A stretch of 59,250 nt of DNA. It comes from Candidatus Bathyarchaeum sp. (GTDB taxonomy: Archaea; Thermoproteota; Bathyarchaeia; Bathyarchaeales; Bathyarchaeaceae). The notes beneath the pieces are model-generated. The model did no database searches, was not told where the DNA came from, and saw nothing but the letters and a program-made list of their open reading frames with translations. The position numbers and the translations under genes are program-made. Shown piece after piece: positions 56,768 to 59,250 of this stretch. The DNA lies in assembly GCA_026014565.1 (NCBI GenBank), contig JAOZIB010000010.1, positions 1 through 59,250 of the forward strand. The letters are read 5' to 3'. Positions within the stretch are counted from its first letter, which is position 1. Each line of letters starts with the position of its first letter.

Positions 56768-58569
56768 GCTACAGCCCTCCCTATTTTTTCAATTGTCCAT
56801 TCTCTTGAACGCGAATACGTATCCCACATAGTTTTGTACAAACCATCAACGGCAACTAAATCGTCATGTTTTCCAGTTTGCACTATCTGTCCGTTATCAA
56901 TTACAAGAATCTGATCAGCGTCCACCACGGTAGACAGCCGATGTGCAATCACGATAACCGTTTTGTTTTTGATGAGCTGAGCAAGAGCTTCAACAATTTT
57001 TCCTTCGTTTTCAGGGTCAGCGTAGGCAGTTGCTTCATCAAGAACAACGATGGGTGCATTCTTCAAAATCGCGCGTGCGATACTAATTCTTTGTTGTTCG
57101 CCTCCTGACAGATACGTTCCCCCTTCTCCAATAAGGGTGTCATAACCGTGAGGAAGATTCATGATGAACTCATGACACTGTGCTGCCTTCGCCGCAGCTA
57201 TAACATCCTCTTTTGATGCAGTTTGGTTACCCATACGGATGTTTTCTTCAATTGTGTCAAAAAACAGAAAACCATCTTGGAAAACAAAGGACACATAGTT
57301 CATCAGAGTTTCTGTTCGCAAGTCTTTGATGTCTACACCACCAATACGAATCGCTCCAAAATTAACGTCCCAGAATCGAGCAGTGAGAAAACCAATAGTT
57401 GTTTTCCCAGCACCTGATGGACCCACCAAAGCAGTTACAGTTTTAGGTTTTGCAATAAATGAGACATTGTTTAGCACATTCGAATCAGTATAGCCAAAAG
57501 TCACATTATCAAATTCTACGGAGAAATCTTTAGGTTGATGTTCAAAATCGGTTTCCGTTATCTCCGGAGTATAAAGAATCTCATCGACTCTTTCAACACC
57601 AATGCTGATTTCGCGTAAGTAGCCGCTAACAAACATGAGTTTAAGAAATGGGAAAAACATTCCTCCGCCTACAATAAGAAATAGGAATACTGTAGGCATA
57701 AATTGCTCATAGGTGTTCATTCCAGACAGCAAGAATACTGCAACAGGGATAATGAAAACTAAAGATGAAGAGATGACCGTAAGGAAAGAAGGATATATTT
57801 GAGCGTATTCGTTGGTTAGTTTAATGATAAACTTTCTGTAGGATGAAATTGCCGTTTTTAGACGCTTAAAAGAGTCTGACGACGCGTTAAAGACTTTTAC
57901 TACGGGCATTCCTCGGACGTACTCGACTACAGCAGCGTTCATCGTTTCAAGAGAATTGTGGTACTGCCTGTATGTGTCAACTGATGACATCATTTTCATT
58001 TGAACCGCAAATGCAAAGGGAATTGGAACAAAAGCAGCCAGTGCGAGGCGCCAGTCTGCAAAGAATAGGTATATCATCATAATTATTGGAAATACGACTG
58101 CGCTTGTTATGTCCGGAATATGATGAGCAACAAATAGTTCCACTTTTTCAACGTCTTCAGACATTACCTTTTTGATTTTGCCGCTAGCTTTTTGCGTAAA
58201 AAAGCCCATGGATAATTTGGTGAGTTTTTTAGCGATTTTTACTCTCATTTCATAAAGAATATTGAACGCTGCAATATGGGAAAGCATTGATGATGTATAA
58301 AGTAAAATGCCCCATGAAGCAAACGAAATTAAACTTATGAATCCTAGATTATAGAGTAACGCGCTGTTAAGTTGTGAAATGTCAGTTGCATGTTCAGCAA
58401 GCTCAACAATTATCATATACACGGTAACAACCGGAATGAATTGTACCACAGTGGCAATTACAGCCAAAGCCATTGACGCAAAAAGCCACCATTTTTTTGT
58501 TCCCGCTATTTCTATAAGCCGACGGAACCCAGTTTTTCTTTTTGGTTTTTGTGTTTCAGTATTTTTCAT
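56764..58569 (-). CDS. ABC transporter with fused membrane and ATPase domains (IrtA/YbtP-like)
   Basis: 601 residues. A Lys/Arg-rich start (KPKRKTGFRRLIEIAGTKKW) precedes six helices, with the coupling region LSMGFFTQKASGKIKKVMSE. The ATPase has Walker A GPSGAGKTTIGFL, signature LSGGEQQRISIARAIL, Walker B VVLDEATAYADPENE and switch His in VIAHRLSTV. The Walker B-adjacent AYADPENE is typical of the IrtA/YbtP side. It starts at 58569, overlapping the upstream 81-residue gene by ATGA, and pairs with the following ABC gene. Confidence 0.9.
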   Translation of the reverse strand: MKNTETQKPKRKTGFRRLIEIAGTKKWWLFASMALAVIATVVQFIPVVTVYMIIVELAEHATDISQLNSALLYNLGFISLISFASWGILLYTSSMLSHIAAFNILYEMRVKIAKKLTKLSMGFFTQKASGKIKKVMSEDVEKVELFVAHHIPDITSAVVFPIIMMIYLFFADWRLALAAFVPIPFAFAVQMKMMSSVDTYRQYHNSLETMNAAVVEYVRGMPVVKVFNASSDSFKRLKTAISSYRKFIIKLTNEYAQIYPSFLTVISSSLVFIIPVAVFLLSGMNTYEQFMPTVFLFLIVGGGMFFPFLKLMFVSGYLREISIGVERVDEILYTPEITETDFEHQPKDFSVEFDNVTFGYTDSNVLNNVSFIAKPKTVTALVGPSGAGKTTIGFLTARFWDVNFGAIRIGGVDIKDLRTETLMNYVSFVFQDGFLFFDTIEENIRMGNQTASKEDVIAAAKAAQCHEFIMNLPHGYDTLIGEGGTYLSGGEQQRISIARAILKNAPIVVLDEATAYADPENEGKIVEALAQLIKNKTVIVIAHRLSTVVDADQILVIDNGQIVQTGKHDDLVAVDGLYKTMWDTYSRSREWTIEKIGRAVA

Positions 58570-58811
58570 ACATACTTACCTCTTTGATTGAAAATTATCA
58601 AAAAATTATGTGCCTCAATTCCATCTTCAGGAAAAGCGGAATTGTGGAGTGTGAATTCCATAAGGTCGCCTGAAAGCCCTTGGTGGAGTATAGTTGTACA
58701 ACGCTCTAAAGACAGCAAAACAGTTAATATGGCTAGAGAACCAACCCGAGAGAGTTTTTGTTTTCCATGACCCGCCGTATGTAATAGAGATTGTACAGTT
58801 TGGGAAGTCAT
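58566..58811 (-). CDS. 81-residue protein of unknown function inside the ABC operon
   Basis: ATG at 58811 overlaps the stop of the FecE-like gene by ATGA, and its own TGA overlaps the next ABC gene's ATG the same way. This double coupling is good evidence for a real gene. The sequence runs QTVQSLLHTAGHGKQKLSRV, then LAILTVLLSLERCTTILHQG, LMEFTLHNSAFPEDGIEAHN and FLIIFNQRGKYV. It has four His and one Cys, no signal peptide, and one moderately hydrophobic helix. I do not recognise the family. Iron or corrinoid handling is a guess from context. Confidence 0.6.
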   Translation of the reverse strand: MTSQTVQSLLHTAGHGKQKLSRVGSLAILTVLLSLERCTTILHQGLSGDLMEFTLHNSAFPEDGIEAHNFLIIFNQRGKYV

Positions 58812-59250
58812 GTTGCTTCTCCCGTTGTGCTTTGTGGCTCTAAACAACGAATAGAACTAGTGTTTTTTTTCAACCAAGGCAGACAACGCACCGAACATAT
58901 CGGAGATACTTGCGGTATCCCTTCAACAGTTGAAGTGATTGTAGCGTTTACCCCGTACACTTCACGAATCATTTTTTCATTGATTACCCGTGAAGGAGAC
59001 CCAGAAGAGTGAACAGTTCCATTATGCATTACAACAATTTCATCAGCATACCTAGCAGCAAAATTGATGCCATGCAAACCTGCAAGGGTTACTATCTTAT
59101 TTTTTGTTGTGATTCCTTTGATTAACTCAAAAAGTTCCAGTTGTTTTTGGAGGTCTAGATTATTTGTGGGCTCATCCAGCAAGAGCAGATGAGGATTTTT
59201 TACAAGAGCTTGAGCAATAGACACCATTTGCTGTTGCCCTCCACTTAACG
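58808..59250 (-). CDS. FecE/BtuD-type ABC importer ATPase, C-terminal part (runs off right edge)
   Basis: The window edge cuts the gene at the signature LSGGQQQMVSIAQALVKNP. Walker B LLLLDEPTNNLDLQKQ, the switch-like LAGLHGINFAARYADEIVVM and the C-terminal GINVNA-type VYGVNATITSTVEGIPQ mark the ATPase of class II importers for Fe-siderophores, heme or B12. The switch His is in GLHGIN. The C-terminus (CSVRCLPWLKKNTSSIRCLE) adds three Cys, a possible metal site. The start and partner FecCD permease would be to the right of the window. Confidence 0.88.
   Translation of the reverse strand, partial: LSGGQQQMVSIAQALVKNPHLLLLDEPTNNLDLQKQLELFELIKGITTKNKIVTLAGLHGINFAARYADEIVVMHNGTVHSSGSPSRVINEKMIREVYGVNATITSTVEGIPQVSPICSVRCLPWLKKNTSSIRCLEPQSTTGEAT

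Overview
The window is low-GC archaeal chromosome. The archaeal marks are ribosomal protein eS1 (S3Ae), a CAT-anticodon tRNA with an intron, TATA-box promoters, many TTG starts with Shine-Dalgarno sites, a class III signal-peptide pilin, a SufB/SufC pair, archaeal winged-helix families, and secreted parallel beta-helix proteins with a PEF-type C-terminal anchor. Gene content fits an uncultured anaerobic lineage of the Bathyarchaeia (TACK) type. That placement is an inference from gene style, not from a search.

Left part (1-14.3 kb): a partial cysteine-synthase-family gene, an FAD oxidoreductase, a secreted GOLD-like protein, an MFS transporter, a nitroreductase, pyrF, two coupled secreted-protein genes, eS1 and serS. 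Several broken genes lie between them: a small membrane protein and a coiled-coil protein each with an in-frame TGA, a winged-helix regulator with a frameshift and a TAA, and a PKD-domain tail.

14.4-24.2 kb: a metal or cobalamin block. A secreted protein made of three tandem BtuF/FhuD-type binding domains is followed by cobN. Both promoters carry the same dyad, GGATGGAT-A-ATCCATCC, just downstream of a TATA box. Next come an isochorismatase-fold hydrolase, an EamA transporter, and a pair made of a membrane-anchored winged-helix regulator with a Met/His-rich loop and a secreted Trp/Glu/His/Met repeat protein.

24.2-36.4 kb: rpiA, a PadR regulator with a MacB-type ABC exporter, two 'four-helix membrane protein + winged-helix protein' gene pairs facing away from each other, an ABC-2 exporter that shares a 13-bp operator-like site with the second pair, ilvC, and a pilin. 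A dispersed 50-bp element ending in the 16-bp palindrome TATTAGTATACTAATA occurs five times between genes from 14.4 to 39.4 kb.

36.4-45.4 kb: sparse accessory DNA with a glycosyltransferase, a decayed methyltransferase, small membrane proteins, a CaCA antiporter, a DedA/VTT protein, a regulator, the tRNA gene, a decayed PEF-anchored gene and a seven-repeat propeller/beta-helix fusion.

45.4-59.25 kb: an iron island. A seven-gene feo operon (feoA, feoA, feoB, 4-TM protein, FeoC-like, DtxR-type regulator, flavodoxin) runs from a promoter with two DtxR-like palindromes. The feo promoter plus the start of feoA is present twice more as decayed copies, one feeding a HemW/HutW-like radical SAM gene and one orphaned beside sufB. 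sufCB and an operon of FecE-type ATPase, an 81-residue unknown and two IrtAB-like ABC proteins complete the island. The likely theme is iron uptake, iron-sulfur assembly and possibly heme or siderophore use under one iron regulator.
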